In this document: positions 17,040 through 26,876 of the stretch, one piece after another
Numbering within the stretch: position 1 is the first letter of the stretch
Layout: the number at the start of each line of letters is the position of its first letter
Assembly (NCBI GenBank): GCA_019912965.1
Contig: JAIOHM010000221.1
Location: 53,538-117,537, forward strand
Length of the DNA stretch: 64,000 nucleotides
Direction: 5' to 3'
From: Anaerolineae bacterium
GTDB lineage: Bacteria > Chloroflexota > Anaerolineae > Aggregatilineales > Phototrophicaceae
Notes under the pieces: model-generated
What the model saw: the letters and a program-made list of their open reading frames with translations, nothing else
The model's database searches: none
What the model was told of the DNA's origin: nothing
Position numbers and translations under genes: made by a program

Positions 17040-17067
17040 GTATCTGTCCTGAATAACAGGATTTGCT

Positions 17068-19821
17068 TTAGCTACGTTTGCCTTCAAGGGCAGCGTGTGC
17101 TGCTGCAAGACGAGCAACAGGTACGCGGAATGGTGAACAGCTTACATAATTCAGTCCTGCTTTTTGGCAGAAGTGAATGCTCTTTGGATCACCACCGTGT
17201 TCGCCGCAAATGCCTACTTCGAGGTTCGGGCGAGCCTTGCGCCCTTTTTGTACCGCTACCTCGATCAATGCTCCTACACCGTCTTCATCAATTACCTGGA
17301 ATGGATTTTCCGGCAGGAAACCATGTTCGACATAATGCAGCAGGAACTTGCCTTCGGCATCATCGCGGCTGATGCCGAATGTTGTCTGCGTTAGATCGTT
17401 AGTACCGAAGGAGAAGAATTCGGAATACTGCGCCATCTGGTCAGCGATCAAAGCGGCGCGCGGCAGTTCAATCATCGTACCGACTTTGTACTCGACTTTG
17501 CAGCCGAATTGTTCCATGATTTCGTTGGCGACTTTTTCGATCAGTTCGCGCATGAACTTAACTTCGCTGGCCGATGATGTAACGGCAACCATGATTTCCG
17601 GGTGAACATCTACGCCTTCGCGCTTCAACTGACAGGCAGCTTCAAACAGCGCGCTTACCTGCATGGCGCTGATCGCCGGACGGACAATCCCAAGCCGGAC
17701 GCCGCGCAAACCCAACATCGGGTTAAACTCGCGCAATCCCTCGACGGCGGTCATCAGTTCTTCCACGCGCGTCAATTCGTTGGGGCGGTCGCCCATCAAC
17801 CGCAGGCCAGCAGCCCGCATCGCCAACTGTTCGTGATCGGGCATGAATTCGTGCAGCGGCGGGTCAAGCAGGCGGATAATGACTGGATAACCATCCATCG
17901 CTTTGAAGATACCGTAGAAATCGTCGTGCTGGAAGTGACGCAGCTTTTCGAGATGCACAGCTTCTTCTTCGCTCCCCGGTTCGGAGAGGATCATGGCCTG
18001 TACAATCGGCAACCGTTCTTCCTGGAAGAACATGTGCTCTGTGCGACACAGCCCAACACCCTGCGCTCCATATTCACGCGCACGTCGGGCATCTACCGGG
18101 TAGTCAGCATTGGCATAAATACCCAGCTCACGGAACTCATCTGCCCATGCGAGCAATGTTCGCAGGTAGGTTTCGTGGGCGAATTCCGGCTCAATCCGTT
18201 CAATTTCGCCTATGAATACCTCGCCTGTAGAACCGTCAATGGAGATCGTATCCCCTTCGTGAATTACAACCCCGCCTACCGTAAGCTGACGCTTGCGAAT
18301 ATCAATTTCCAACGCCTCGGCACCGCAGACACAGGGTACGCCGAACTGTCGTGCGACGACTGCCGCGTGGCTGGTTGCGCCGCCCCGGCTGGTCAGAATA
18401 CCGCGTGAGGCGAGCATCCCATGCACATCGTCCGGTTTTGTTTCCGGGCGAACCATAATGACTGATCGTTTTGCCTTGCCCCATTTTTCCGCAAGATCGG
18501 CGTCAAAAGCAGCGACACCAACGGCTGCACCGGGCGACGCATTTACGCCTGTTGCAACCATGCGCCCCATTTTCTTCGCTTCCTGCTTTGCCACATCATC
18601 GAACTGCGGATGGAGCAACTGGATCACATGCTGGGGTGTTACACGCTGCACTGCTTCCTGCTTGCTGATTAACTTCTCTTGCTCCATATCAACGGCGATA
18701 CGAACTGCCGAGCGGGCCGTCCGTTTGCCATCGCGGGTTTGCAGCATCCACAGTTTGCCGCGTTCAATGGTGAATTCCACATCCTGCATATTGCGATAGT
18801 GGCGTTCGAGTTTGTTGGCGATGTCTACAAACTGTGCGTAAATTTCGGCATTTTCGCGTTCCAGTTCGGCAATCGGTACGGGGGTACGAATACCAGCTAC
18901 GACATCTTCGCCCTGTGCGTTCATCAGAAAATCGCCAAACAGCTTTTTCTGACCTGTCGCTGGATTGCGCGTGAAGGCAACGCCAGTACCGGATTGATCG
19001 CCCATGTTGCCAAAGACCATCGTTTGCACATTGACGGCTGTGCCAAGATTGTGCGGAATGTTGGCAGCATTGCGGTAATCCACCGCGCGCTTGCCATTCC
19101 ACGATTTGAACACCGCTTCGACCGCCAGTTCCAGTTGGCGATAGGGGTCTTGCGGGAAATCTTCACCGGTTTCTTTGCGGAAGATTTTCTCGAATTCGCG
19201 CGTGACTTTCTTCCAGTCCTCGGCTTTTAGTTCGACATCTGACTTCACACCACGTTCACGTTTGACCTCAGTGAGATAATCCTCGAATGGCTCGTCGTCA
19301 ATGCCCATCACAACCGAGCCAAACATCTGAACCAGGCGGCGGTAAGCATCATATACAAACCGTTCGTCGCCTGTCAATTTGACCATGCCTTCGGCAATGG
19401 CGTCGTTCAAGCCGAGATTGAGCACTGTGTCCATCATGCCGGGCATTGAGAACTTTGCACCGGATCGTACCGAAACCAGCAATGGATTCTTTACGTCGCC
19501 AAACGACTTACCTGCCTTCTTCTCGACTTCTTTGAGGGATTCTAATACCTGTTCCCACATATTCTCCGGGAACTTGCCTTTGGCGGCAAGATAGGCATTA
19601 CATGCTTCGGTTGTCACAGTGAAACCGGGCGGTACGGGCACTTTTGCACGTGTCATATCACCTAACCCGGCACCTTTACCGCCGAGCAGGGAACGCACTT
19701 TGTCCCATGAGCCTTCTACCATTTCCTGGACGGTATCGATCTCATCAAACAGGAATACCCAGCGTTTTGCTATTTTTGTTTGTGCATCCCGTTTCTTTGG
19801 GGGAACGACTGCGATTGCCAT
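17068..19821 (-). CDS. ppdK: Pyruvate, phosphate dikinase
   Basis: A 917-residue enzyme converting pyruvate + ATP + Pi to PEP + AMP + PPi, reversibly. It has the N-terminal ATP-grasp part ('LLGGKGAGLGDMTRAKVPVP', 'SVRSGAKFSMPGMMDTVLNL'). The phosphohistidine swivel domain carries catalytic H485 in 'GGATSHAAVVARQFGVPC', and the C-terminal PEP barrel has 'GLCRTEHMFF' and 'GTNDLTQTTFGISRDDAEG'. The extra ~25 N-terminal residues (MAIAVVPPKKRDAQ...) exceed the usual bacterial length (about 870-890). It lies downstream of hypE on the same strand after 138 bp holding a perfect TGTGACAGGTGTCACA palindrome. In this context it would connect glycolytic PEP with the pyruvate used by NifJ. Confidence 0.96.
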   Translation of the reverse strand: MAIAVVPPKKRDAQTKIAKRWVFLFDEIDTVQEMVEGSWDKVRSLLGGKGAGLGDMTRAKVPVPPGFTVTTEACNAYLAAKGKFPENMWEQVLESLKEVEKKAGKSFGDVKNPLLVSVRSGAKFSMPGMMDTVLNLGLNDAIAEGMVKLTGDERFVYDAYRRLVQMFGSVVMGIDDEPFEDYLTEVKRERGVKSDVELKAEDWKKVTREFEKIFRKETGEDFPQDPYRQLELAVEAVFKSWNGKRAVDYRNAANIPHNLGTAVNVQTMVFGNMGDQSGTGVAFTRNPATGQKKLFGDFLMNAQGEDVVAGIRTPVPIAELERENAEIYAQFVDIANKLERHYRNMQDVEFTIERGKLWMLQTRDGKRTARSAVRIAVDMEQEKLISKQEAVQRVTPQHVIQLLHPQFDDVAKQEAKKMGRMVATGVNASPGAAVGVAAFDADLAEKWGKAKRSVIMVRPETKPDDVHGMLASRGILTSRGGATSHAAVVARQFGVPCVCGAEALEIDIRKRQLTVGGVVIHEGDTISIDGSTGEVFIGEIERIEPEFAHETYLRTLLAWADEFRELGIYANADYPVDARRAREYGAQGVGLCRTEHMFFQEERLPIVQAMILSEPGSEEEAVHLEKLRHFQHDDFYGIFKAMDGYPVIIRLLDPPLHEFMPDHEQLAMRAAGLRLMGDRPNELTRVEELMTAVEGLREFNPMLGLRGVRLGIVRPAISAMQVSALFEAACQLKREGVDVHPEIMVAVTSSASEVKFMRELIEKVANEIMEQFGCKVEYKVGTMIELPRAALIADQMAQYSEFFSFGTNDLTQTTFGISRDDAEGKFLLHYVEHGFLPENPFQVIDEDGVGALIEVAVQKGRKARPNLEVGICGEHGGDPKSIHFCQKAGLNYVSCSPFRVPVARLAAAHAALEGKRS

Positions 19822-19897
19822 AAGTTTTCTCCTAGCTTTTAATTTGGATTGTCCACTTTTATAGAGGGCAGTCCTAATGTCATTACGCTGATTGTTT

Positions 19898-19913
19898 TGT
19901 GACAGGTGTCACA
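19898..19913. promoter_or_regulatory. Perfect TGTGA-N6-TCACA palindrome upstream of ppdK
   Basis: TGTGACAGGTGTCACA is two exact 7-bp arms around GG, 77 bp before the ppdK ATG. The half-sites fit the CRP/FNR-family consensus (TGTGA-N6-TCACA). They overlap in part with the Rex consensus (TTGTGAA-N4-TTCACAA), with 11 of 14 positions. The same half-sites occur before hoxE. Confidence 0.6.
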
Positions 19914-19959
19914 TTCAAATAGAGAGGCGATCAAATGACCACCTCTACAACTCTTGCTG

Positions 19960-20991
19960 CTAACAAATTCGCGGTAATTGTTCACCGCTCAACATATCTA
20001 AAATGCGGGTGGCTCCGATGGCACTTTTCAGGGTTACCAGTTGATCCTGACCTGCTGCGACCCTGCCAATTTGCCGCGCTTCGCTGCCGAGGATGGACAG
20101 GGTGCGATCTGCATCCTGCTCTGGAACGAAGGCGACGAACCGCCCTTCATTGGCTACATACATGGGGTCTAGACCGAGGATTTCACACGCGCCACGCACA
20201 TCTTCATTGACGGGAACGACTGCTTCTTCAATATGAATGTGGAGATTGGCTGTCTTTGCAATTTCACACAGCCCGCTTGCCAATCCGCCGCGTGTCAGGT
20301 CACGGAGACAATGTACCTCTATGCCAGCATCGAGCAGTGCCAACACTGGCTCTGCCAATGGCGCACAGTCGCTTTCAATCTGGCTCTCGAATTCCAGTCC
20401 TTCGCGCACCGCCATGATTGCCATACCGTGTCGCCCTAAATCGCCATTGACGATGACAGCATCGCCCGGACGAACAGACTGCGGCGCAATCTGAAGGGGA
20501 TGTTCAATGACGCCAATACCTGCCGTGTTAATGAACAGGCCGTCACCTTTTCCTTTATCCACCACTTTGGTATCGCCTGTGACGATCTGGACACCTGCTG
20601 CTGCTGCTGCTGCCTGCATAGTGCGGACAACGCGCTGAAGCATTTCCATCGGCAGGCCTTCTTCAAGGATGAATCCGGCGCTCAGGAACAAGGGTCGAGC
20701 ACCGCACATAGCGAGATCGTTGACTGTGCCATTCACCGCAAGTGAGCCAATATCCCCACCGGGGAAAAACAGAGGATGTACTACATATGAGTCGGTGGTA
20801 AACGCTAAACGTGCTCCATTGATGTTCAATACCGCACCATCGTGCGCTGATTCCAGCGCGGGATTGGTAAATGCTGGCATAAACACCGACTCCAGCAGAC
20901 GGTGCATCGCCCTGCCACCACTGCCATGTGCCAACTGTACCGTTTGTTCATCAATGCGTGGAACTGGACAGGAGAGGGTGAAATCAACCAT
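19960..20991 (-). CDS. hypE: Hydrogenase maturation protein HypE
   Basis: A 343-residue enzyme that dehydrates the thiocarboxamide on its C-terminal Cys to thiocyanate, the source of the CN- ligands of the NiFe centre. It has the PurM/SelD-like fold with 'LAHGSGGRAMHRLLE' near the N-terminus and 'GDTKVVDKGKGDGLFINTAGIG'. The protein ends in the diagnostic PRIC motif, so the thiocarboxamide-accepting Cys is present. It overlaps hypD by 8 bp and is the last gene of the hydrogenase/PFOR array. Confidence 0.96.
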   Translation of the reverse strand: MVDFTLSCPVPRIDEQTVQLAHGSGGRAMHRLLESVFMPAFTNPALESAHDGAVLNINGARLAFTTDSYVVHPLFFPGGDIGSLAVNGTVNDLAMCGARPLFLSAGFILEEGLPMEMLQRVVRTMQAAAAAAGVQIVTGDTKVVDKGKGDGLFINTAGIGVIEHPLQIAPQSVRPGDAVIVNGDLGRHGMAIMAVREGLEFESQIESDCAPLAEPVLALLDAGIEVHCLRDLTRGGLASGLCEIAKTANLHIHIEEAVVPVNEDVRGACEILGLDPMYVANEGRFVAFVPEQDADRTLSILGSEARQIGRVAAGQDQLVTLKSAIGATRILDMLSGEQLPRIC

Positions 20992-22084
20992 GGGCTACCT
21001 CCATTCGACGGTAGCGGTAATAGGCTGCACATGCGCCTTCAGACGAGACCATCGTTGCACCCAATGGGCGTTCCGGTGTACAAAGTGTGCCAAAGGCAGG
21101 GCATTCGTTCGGTTTGCGTTTGCCTTGCAGAATTTCTCCACTGACACAATCGGCACTCTCTTCGGCAGTGTAGTCAGTCAGCCCAAAACGGCGTTCGGCA
21201 TCGAAGGCAGCATAAACAGCGCGCAGACCCAAGCCGCTGTAAGGAATTTCGCCAATGCCCCGCCATTTACGCGGCACGACTTCAAACACTGCCCTTACAA
21301 GTTGTTGGGCTGGAAGGTTTCCCTCGCGCCGCACACAACGTGCATACTGATTCTCGACCGTTGCGCGCCCGTTTTCCAACTGGCGCACAAGCATATAAAT
21401 GCCCTGCAAAATATCGAGCGGCTCAAAGCCTGTAACGACGAATGGTACGCCGTATTTTTGGGCAAGCGGATAATATTCTTCATATCCCACGACGGCACAG
21501 ACGTGTCCCGCTGCCAGAAAACCGTTGACGCGGTTGCCGGGCGAACTCAAGATTGCCTCTATTGCGGGAGGAACAAGGACATGTGAAACAAGAATGCTGA
21601 AATTAGGTATTTCTAATTGTGCGGCTTGATAAACTGCCATCGCATTCGCAGGGGCGGTTGTCTCAAAGCCTACGGCGAAAAAAACGACCTGTTTATCAGG
21701 ATTGGCCTGTGCGATTTTGAGTGCATCCAGCGGCGAATAGACCATACGGACATCGCCACCGCGCGCTTTTGCAGACAGGAGATCGCCGTGTGTACCCGGC
21801 ACACGCAGCATATCGCCAAACGATGTGAAAATGACATCCGGGCGGGCGGCGATCTCGACAGCTTTATCAATCAATTCGACAGGTGTGACGCATACCGGGC
21901 AGCCCGGCCCATGCAGGAGGCTGACCTGTGGTGGGAGCAGTTCATCCACGCCAAACTTGATGATGGCGTGAGTCTGTCCCCCACAGACCTCCATAATCGT
22001 CCACTCGCGGGTTGTGATTTTCGCAATCGCGCGGGCGAAACGGCGGGCAGATTGGGCGTCCCGGTACTCGTCAATATACTTCAT
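20984..22084 (-). CDS. hypD: Hydrogenase maturation protein HypD
   Basis: A 366-residue iron-sulfur scaffold on which the Fe(CN)2CO unit is assembled with HypC. It contains 'EVCGGQTHAIIKFG' with the catalytic Cys, 'LLHGPGCPVCVTP' with the CPVC pair, 'FFAVGFETTAPANA', 'AGHVCAVVGYEEY', and the C-terminal Cys set (CVSGEILQGKRKPNECPAFG, TLCTPE) that binds the 4Fe-4S cluster. It overlaps the upstream DHOD-like gene by 4 bp (ATGA) and hypE by 8 bp. Confidence 0.96.
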   Translation of the reverse strand: MKYIDEYRDAQSARRFARAIAKITTREWTIMEVCGGQTHAIIKFGVDELLPPQVSLLHGPGCPVCVTPVELIDKAVEIAARPDVIFTSFGDMLRVPGTHGDLLSAKARGGDVRMVYSPLDALKIAQANPDKQVVFFAVGFETTAPANAMAVYQAAQLEIPNFSILVSHVLVPPAIEAILSSPGNRVNGFLAAGHVCAVVGYEEYYPLAQKYGVPFVVTGFEPLDILQGIYMLVRQLENGRATVENQYARCVRREGNLPAQQLVRAVFEVVPRKWRGIGEIPYSGLGLRAVYAAFDAERRFGLTDYTAEESADCVSGEILQGKRKPNECPAFGTLCTPERPLGATMVSSEGACAAYYRYRRMEVAHG

Positions 22085-23082
22085 GGCATGGCTGCTTTAT
22101 AGTAGGTCAGTGCCTTCATATACTGTGCGCGTTCATAAGCTGATGGGTCTTCGGCGTGCTGCTGGCTCAATGCGCCGCGCATTTGCGCTACTGATTCATA
22201 TTCGTGTTGTGCCATCCAATCGCGCAGTTCGTTTTCGACAGTTTGCAAGTAGCTGCTGCCATTCTTGAGCAGGGCGGATGCCATCATGGTCACAGTTGCG
22301 CCTGCCAACAGCATTTTCGCCGCATCCAAGCCGGTGTGAATGCCACCCGTAGCCGCAAAATCAGCACGAACACGCCCATACAGAATTGCGATCCAGCGCA
22401 TCGGCAACCGCTGTGCTTGCGGTGTGCTGAGGAGCAGATTTGGACGCACTTCCAAGGTTTCCAGATCAATATCCGGCTGATAGAAACGGTTGAATAACAC
22501 CAGTGCTGATGCACCGGATTCGTCAAACCGTTTTGCCATATTGGCTATGTTGCTGAAAAACGGGCTAAGTTTGACCGCGACTGGAATGCTGATGGAGCTA
22601 CGCACCGCATTTACAACATCTACATCCCTTTGTTCGATCTCAGTCCCTAATATGTTAGGGTCAGTCGGAATGGTATAGAGGTTTAGTTCCAGCCCATCTG
22701 CTCCCGCCTCTTCGATCTGCCGCGCGAACTTCACCCAATTACCGGGTGTTGTTCCATTCAGGCTGGCGATAATGGGAATACCAACCGCCTGTTTTGCCTT
22801 GCGGATGAGTTCAAGGTAGCTAACTGAAGTCGCTTTGTACTCCTGTGGTTCCGGGAAGTATGACAGCGCCTCTGCATAGCTTTCTGTTCCATACGTCAGA
22901 TGGTGGTGCAGCGATAACTCTTCAAGGCGGAGTTGTTCTTCAAACAGGGAGAACATCACCACCGCGCCTGCCCCCGCCGCTTCCAACCGCTTGATTCCGT
23001 CAATATTCTGTGAGAGTGGGGATGCCGACGCCACCAGCGGAGAACGCAGCTTGTACCCCATGTATGTTGTTGTTAAGTCCAT
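22081..23082 (-). CDS. Dihydroorotate dehydrogenase-like flavoprotein linked to nifJ
   Basis: A 333-residue TIM-barrel protein of the dihydroorotate dehydrogenase superfamily: N-terminal 'TTTYMGYKLRSPLVASASPL', 'GADGLELNLYTIPTDPN', 'IPVAVKLSPFFSNI', and the FMN phosphate site 'FAATGGIHTGLDAAKMLLAGA'. The LNxSCPN block of true class 1 enzymes is replaced by LNLYTIP, so the catalytic Cys/Ser is not in place and pyrimidine synthesis is unlikely. ATG at 23082 follows GGAGG and is 1 bp past the nifJ stop, so translation is coupled. A flavin-dependent electron-transfer role beside PFOR is inferred; the substrate is unknown. Confidence 0.8.
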   Translation of the reverse strand: MDLTTTYMGYKLRSPLVASASPLSQNIDGIKRLEAAGAGAVVMFSLFEEQLRLEELSLHHHLTYGTESYAEALSYFPEPQEYKATSVSYLELIRKAKQAVGIPIIASLNGTTPGNWVKFARQIEEAGADGLELNLYTIPTDPNILGTEIEQRDVDVVNAVRSSISIPVAVKLSPFFSNIANMAKRFDESGASALVLFNRFYQPDIDLETLEVRPNLLLSTPQAQRLPMRWIAILYGRVRADFAATGGIHTGLDAAKMLLAGATVTMMASALLKNGSSYLQTVENELRDWMAQHEYESVAQMRGALSQQHAEDPSAYERAQYMKALTYYKAAMP

Positions 23083-23083
23083 G

Positions 23084-26000
23084 CTATCCTCCGTGCCCAT
23101 TCGCGCCAAACGGACGCGATGCCATATATTCATATAGTGCCCAACGCATGTTTACGTCGCCCTGTGCTTCTTCAAACAGGGTTGCTGCAACTTCCGGTTT
23201 CGTCAGTTCGAGCATCTTGAAACGATTTTCCATTTGCAGATAATCGCGCAGCGGGAGTTTCGGTGTGCGCGAGTCCAGCATCAGCGGATTCTCGTTTCTT
23301 TCAGCACGGTCTGGATGATAGCGATACAGCAGCCATTGTCCGGTTTCGACGGCGGCTTTGTGATTCTTCAGCGCTGTCTTCATGTCAATGCCATGCGCGA
23401 TGCAATGACTGTAGGCAATGATGAGCGATGGCCCATCGTAGGCTTCGGCTTCAATGAATGCACGCAGGGTTTGCTCGTCTTTTGCGCCTAAGGCTACCCG
23501 TGCTACATAGACGTTGCCGTAGCTCATAGCCATCAAGCCGAGGTCTTTCTTGGCCGAAGGTTTGCCGCCCGCCGCGAACTTCGCTACCGCCGCCCGTGGG
23601 GTTGACTTTGACATCTGACCACCTGTGTTGGAATACACTTCGGTATCCAGCACGAGAATGTTGACATTGCGGCCACTTGCCATCACATGATCCAAGCCAC
23701 CGAAGCCGATGTCATATGCCCAGCCATCACCGCCGACAATCCATACGTCGCGTTTGACCAGCCCATCCGCCAGTTCGTACAGGCGATTTGCTGCGGGCGT
23801 ATTGAGGGTTTTTAACTTCGCTTTGAGGGTCGCAACCCGTTCACGCTGCTCATAAATACCCGCTTCATTGCTCTGGTCAGCCTCCAGCAGTTCGTTGGTC
23901 AGGACACCGCCCACTTCGGATGTGAGCGATTTCAACATCTCAACAGCTTGCTCCAACTGTTTATCAAGCGCTACCCGCATACCCATGCCGAATTCGGCGT
24001 TGTCCTCAAACAGCGAGTTCGCCCATGCCGGGCCACGTCCTTCACCATTGATGGCATAGGGAGTCGTGGGTAAGTTGCCGCCGTAAATCGAGGAACAACC
24101 GGTTGCATTGGCGATGATGGTATGGTCGCCAAACAATTGTGTAATCAGCTTGATGTAGGGTGTTTCGCCGCAGCCAGCGCACGCACCGGAGAACTCGAAC
24201 AACGGCTGTTGTACCTGCTGCTGGCGAATGCTGGTGATTTTGATCGTGCGGCGGTCGGTTTCCGGCAGTTTGCGGAAGAAGTCCCAGTTTGCATTTTCCT
24301 GTTCGCGCAGCGGCGGTTGTGGACGCATGTTGAGCGCCTTCTGGTTCAACATTGATTTGTTCTTCGCCGGGCACACATCCACACAGATGCCGCAGCCAGT
24401 GCAGTCTTCAGGCGAAACCTGAATGGTGTATTGCAAGCCTGACCACTCGGTATCCCGTGCTGTTACTGCTTTAAAGGTTTCGGGTGCGCCTTCAAGACCA
24501 ACAGGTTCGTAGGCTTTGATGCGGATGACGGCATGTGGGCAAACCATCGCACACTTGCCGCACTGGATACAAATTTCGGGATCCCAAACCGGGATTTCCT
24601 GTGCCAGATTACGTTTTTCGTACTGGCTTGTTCCCGATGGATATGTGCCATCAATCGGCATTGCGCTTACGGGCAGGTCATCCCCGCGCCGTGCGATCAT
24701 CATGCCGAGCACATTTTGCACGAAATCCGGTGCAAATGCGGGCACTGGTGGGATCATTGAAATACTGCTGCTGACGGTTTCAGGCACACGGACTTCAAAC
24801 AGATTTTCGATTGTGTTGTCTACGGCTTTCAGGTTCATGGCGACGACTGCTTCGCCCTTCTTACCGTAGGTTTTTTCAATCGAATGTTTAATTTCGGCAA
24901 TTGCTTCTTCGCGCGGCAGCACACCAGATATAGCGAAGAAACACACCTGCATGACCGTATTGATGCGTCCGCCCATTCCGCTGGCTTTGGCTACTTTGTA
25001 GGCATCAATGACATAAAAGCGCAGGCCTTTGCTGATGATCTGTTTCTGAACCTCAGATGGCAGTTGATTCCAGATTTCGTCTGGCCCAAAAAATGTGTTG
25101 AGCAGGAAAACACCGCCGGGTGCAGCCTCGCGCAGCATGTCGAAGCGGTCGAGGAACGTTGGCTGGTGGCAGGCGACGAAATTTGACTTGGTAATCAGGT
25201 AAGGCGAACGGATAGGGTTAGGGCCAAATCGCAGGTGCGAAATCGTCATCGAGCCGGATTTTTTCGAGTCGTAGACGAAGTAGCCCTGTGCGTAATTTGA
25301 GGTGTTTTCGCCGATGATCTTGATGGAGTTTTTATTTGCACCGACTGTACCATCGCTGCCCAAGCCGTAGAAAACGGCACGCACCACACTGTCCGGTTCA
25401 ATCGAGAGATCAGGATCGAAATCGAGGCTGGTGTTGCTTACATCGTCGGTAATGCCAATGGTGAAGTGATTTTTGGGCTTCGGCTGTGTGAGGTTATCGA
25501 AGACAGCCTTCACCATCGTGGGAGTGAATTCTTTCGAAGACAGACCATAACGTCCACCAACGACTGTTGGGAACGATTCGCCCGTCCATTCTTCATGCAG
25601 CGCAGTGAGTACATCGAGGTACAGCGGTTCGCCTGTACCGCCGGGTTCTTTGCAGCGATCCAGCACTGCGATCTTTTTCACGGTTGCGGGCAGTGCTTCG
25701 GCAAACCGGCGCATATCGAACGGTCGGTATAACCGTACCTTTAACACACCCACTTTTTCGCCGTGTCCATTCAGATAGTCAACGGTTTCGTGGGCGGTTT
25801 CGCTGCCCGATCCCATCACGACGATTACACGGTCGGCATCTGGCGCACCGTAATATTCGTACAGGTGGTACTGCCGTCCGATAATCTGTGCGAACTTGTT
25901 CATTGCCTGCTGAACAATATCCGGGCAGGCGGTATAAAACGGGTTGACCGTCTCGCGGGCTTGAAAATATACGTCGGGGTTTTGGGCTGTGCCGCGCACG

Positions 26001-26641
26001 AATGGATGCTCTGGCGAAAGGGCACGACGGCGATGAGCGAAGATTAATTCTTCATCGATCATTGCGCTCAGGTCGCTATCGTCAAGCAGTTGAATCTTGG
26101 CGACCTCGTGCGAAGTGCGGAAGCCGTCAAAAAAGTGGATAAACGGCACACGCGCAGACAGTGTGGCTGCCTGTGCAATCAGCGCGAAGTCCTGGGCTTC
26201 CTGAACGGATGCTGATGCCAGCAGTCCCCATCCGGTTGCCCGTGCTGCCATCACATCACTGTGATCGCCGAAGATCGAAAGCCCCTGTGCTGCCAGCGAA
26301 CGTGCTGCCACATGAAACACAGCAGTGGTGAGTTCGCCCGCGATTTTATACATATTGGGGATCATCAACAACAAGCCCTGCGAGGCTGTAAAGGTGGTGG
26401 TGAGTGATCCGGCCTGAAGCGCTCCATGTACTGCGCCCGCTGCGCCCGCTTCGCTTTGCATTTCGACCACTTTTGGCACCGTCCCCCACAGGTTCGGCTC
26501 ACCATTGGCAGCCCATTCATCCGACCACTCGCCCATCGCAGATGAAGGCGTAATCGGATAAATCGCGATTACCTCATTCAATTTGTAAGCGACACGGGCG
26601 ACTGCCTCGTTGCCGTCCAGAGTCATAAATTCAGTCGCCAT
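23084..26641 (-). CDS. nifJ: Pyruvate:ferredoxin (flavodoxin) oxidoreductase
   Basis: A 1185-residue single-chain enzyme: pyruvate + CoA + oxidised ferredoxin or flavodoxin gives acetyl-CoA, CO2 and reduced carrier. Domains in order are: N-terminal POR domain (YPITPSSAMGEWSDEW), central domain II, the gamma domain (GLGSDGTVGANKNSIKIIGE), the EKR region, a two-cluster ferredoxin domain (CIQCGKCAMVCPHAV and CTGCGICVDVCPAK), and the C-terminal TPP domain with 'CAGCGETPY', 'GDGWAYDIGFGGLDHV' and 'SNTGGQMSKSTPRAAVAKF'. All three 4Fe-4S clusters have their Cys. It starts inside hypC (11-bp overlap) and the DHOD-like gene follows after 1 bp. Its place within the hyp genes suggests co-expression with the hydrogenase. 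Confidence 0.97.
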   Translation of the reverse strand: MATEFMTLDGNEAVARVAYKLNEVIAIYPITPSSAMGEWSDEWAANGEPNLWGTVPKVVEMQSEAGAAGAVHGALQAGSLTTTFTASQGLLLMIPNMYKIAGELTTAVFHVAARSLAAQGLSIFGDHSDVMAARATGWGLLASASVQEAQDFALIAQAATLSARVPFIHFFDGFRTSHEVAKIQLLDDSDLSAMIDEELIFAHRRRALSPEHPFVRGTAQNPDVYFQARETVNPFYTACPDIVQQAMNKFAQIIGRQYHLYEYYGAPDADRVIVVMGSGSETAHETVDYLNGHGEKVGVLKVRLYRPFDMRRFAEALPATVKKIAVLDRCKEPGGTGEPLYLDVLTALHEEWTGESFPTVVGGRYGLSSKEFTPTMVKAVFDNLTQPKPKNHFTIGITDDVSNTSLDFDPDLSIEPDSVVRAVFYGLGSDGTVGANKNSIKIIGENTSNYAQGYFVYDSKKSGSMTISHLRFGPNPIRSPYLITKSNFVACHQPTFLDRFDMLREAAPGGVFLLNTFFGPDEIWNQLPSEVQKQIISKGLRFYVIDAYKVAKASGMGGRINTVMQVCFFAISGVLPREEAIAEIKHSIEKTYGKKGEAVVAMNLKAVDNTIENLFEVRVPETVSSSISMIPPVPAFAPDFVQNVLGMMIARRGDDLPVSAMPIDGTYPSGTSQYEKRNLAQEIPVWDPEICIQCGKCAMVCPHAVIRIKAYEPVGLEGAPETFKAVTARDTEWSGLQYTIQVSPEDCTGCGICVDVCPAKNKSMLNQKALNMRPQPPLREQENANWDFFRKLPETDRRTIKITSIRQQQVQQPLFEFSGACAGCGETPYIKLITQLFGDHTIIANATGCSSIYGGNLPTTPYAINGEGRGPAWANSLFEDNAEFGMGMRVALDKQLEQAVEMLKSLTSEVGGVLTNELLEADQSNEAGIYEQRERVATLKAKLKTLNTPAANRLYELADGLVKRDVWIVGGDGWAYDIGFGGLDHVMASGRNVNILVLDTEVYSNTGGQMSKSTPRAAVAKFAAGGKPSAKKDLGLMAMSYGNVYVARVALGAKDEQTLRAFIEAEAYDGPSLIIAYSHCIAHGIDMKTALKNHKAAVETGQWLLYRYHPDRAERNENPLMLDSRTPKLPLRDYLQMENRFKMLELTKPEVAATLFEEAQGDVNMRWALYEYMASRPFGANGHGG

Positions 26642-26876
26642 TGAGTTCTCCTAACTCGCCCAATTCTTCAAGATAATCAAAAACGCGCTGTGCCTCGATT
26701 TCATCTACCGTGCTCAACGCGAAACCAACATGCACAATCACGTAGTCACTGACATTCGCTTCGGGTACATAGGCAAGGCTGACCTCTTTGATCACACCGC
26801 CAAAACTTACTTTGCCAGTGCGTTCAAGTCCCTCGCCGTTCGTACTAATCAGCTTGCCCGGAACTGCTAAACACAT
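26631..26876 (-). CDS. hypC: Hydrogenase maturation chaperone HypC
   Basis: An 81-residue HypC/HupF protein. It starts with the canonical MCLAVPGK, whose Cys2 binds the Fe(CN)2CO unit and contacts HypD. 'VSDYVIVHVGFALSTVDE' is the conserved second block. The ATG at 26876 is fixed by this motif, and a longer reading would hide the essential Cys2. It overlaps hypF (32 bp) upstream and nifJ (11 bp) downstream. The end 'LEELGELGELNGD' is a repetitive acidic tail. Confidence 0.95.
   Translation of the reverse strand: MCLAVPGKLISTNGEGLERTGKVSFGGVIKEVSLAYVPEANVSDYVIVHVGFALSTVDEIEAQRVFDYLEELGELGELNGD

Noticed and set aside
17602..18408. Long open frame antisense to ppdK
   Set aside because: Overlaps conserved PpdK catalytic sequence completely and reads as a shadow frame.
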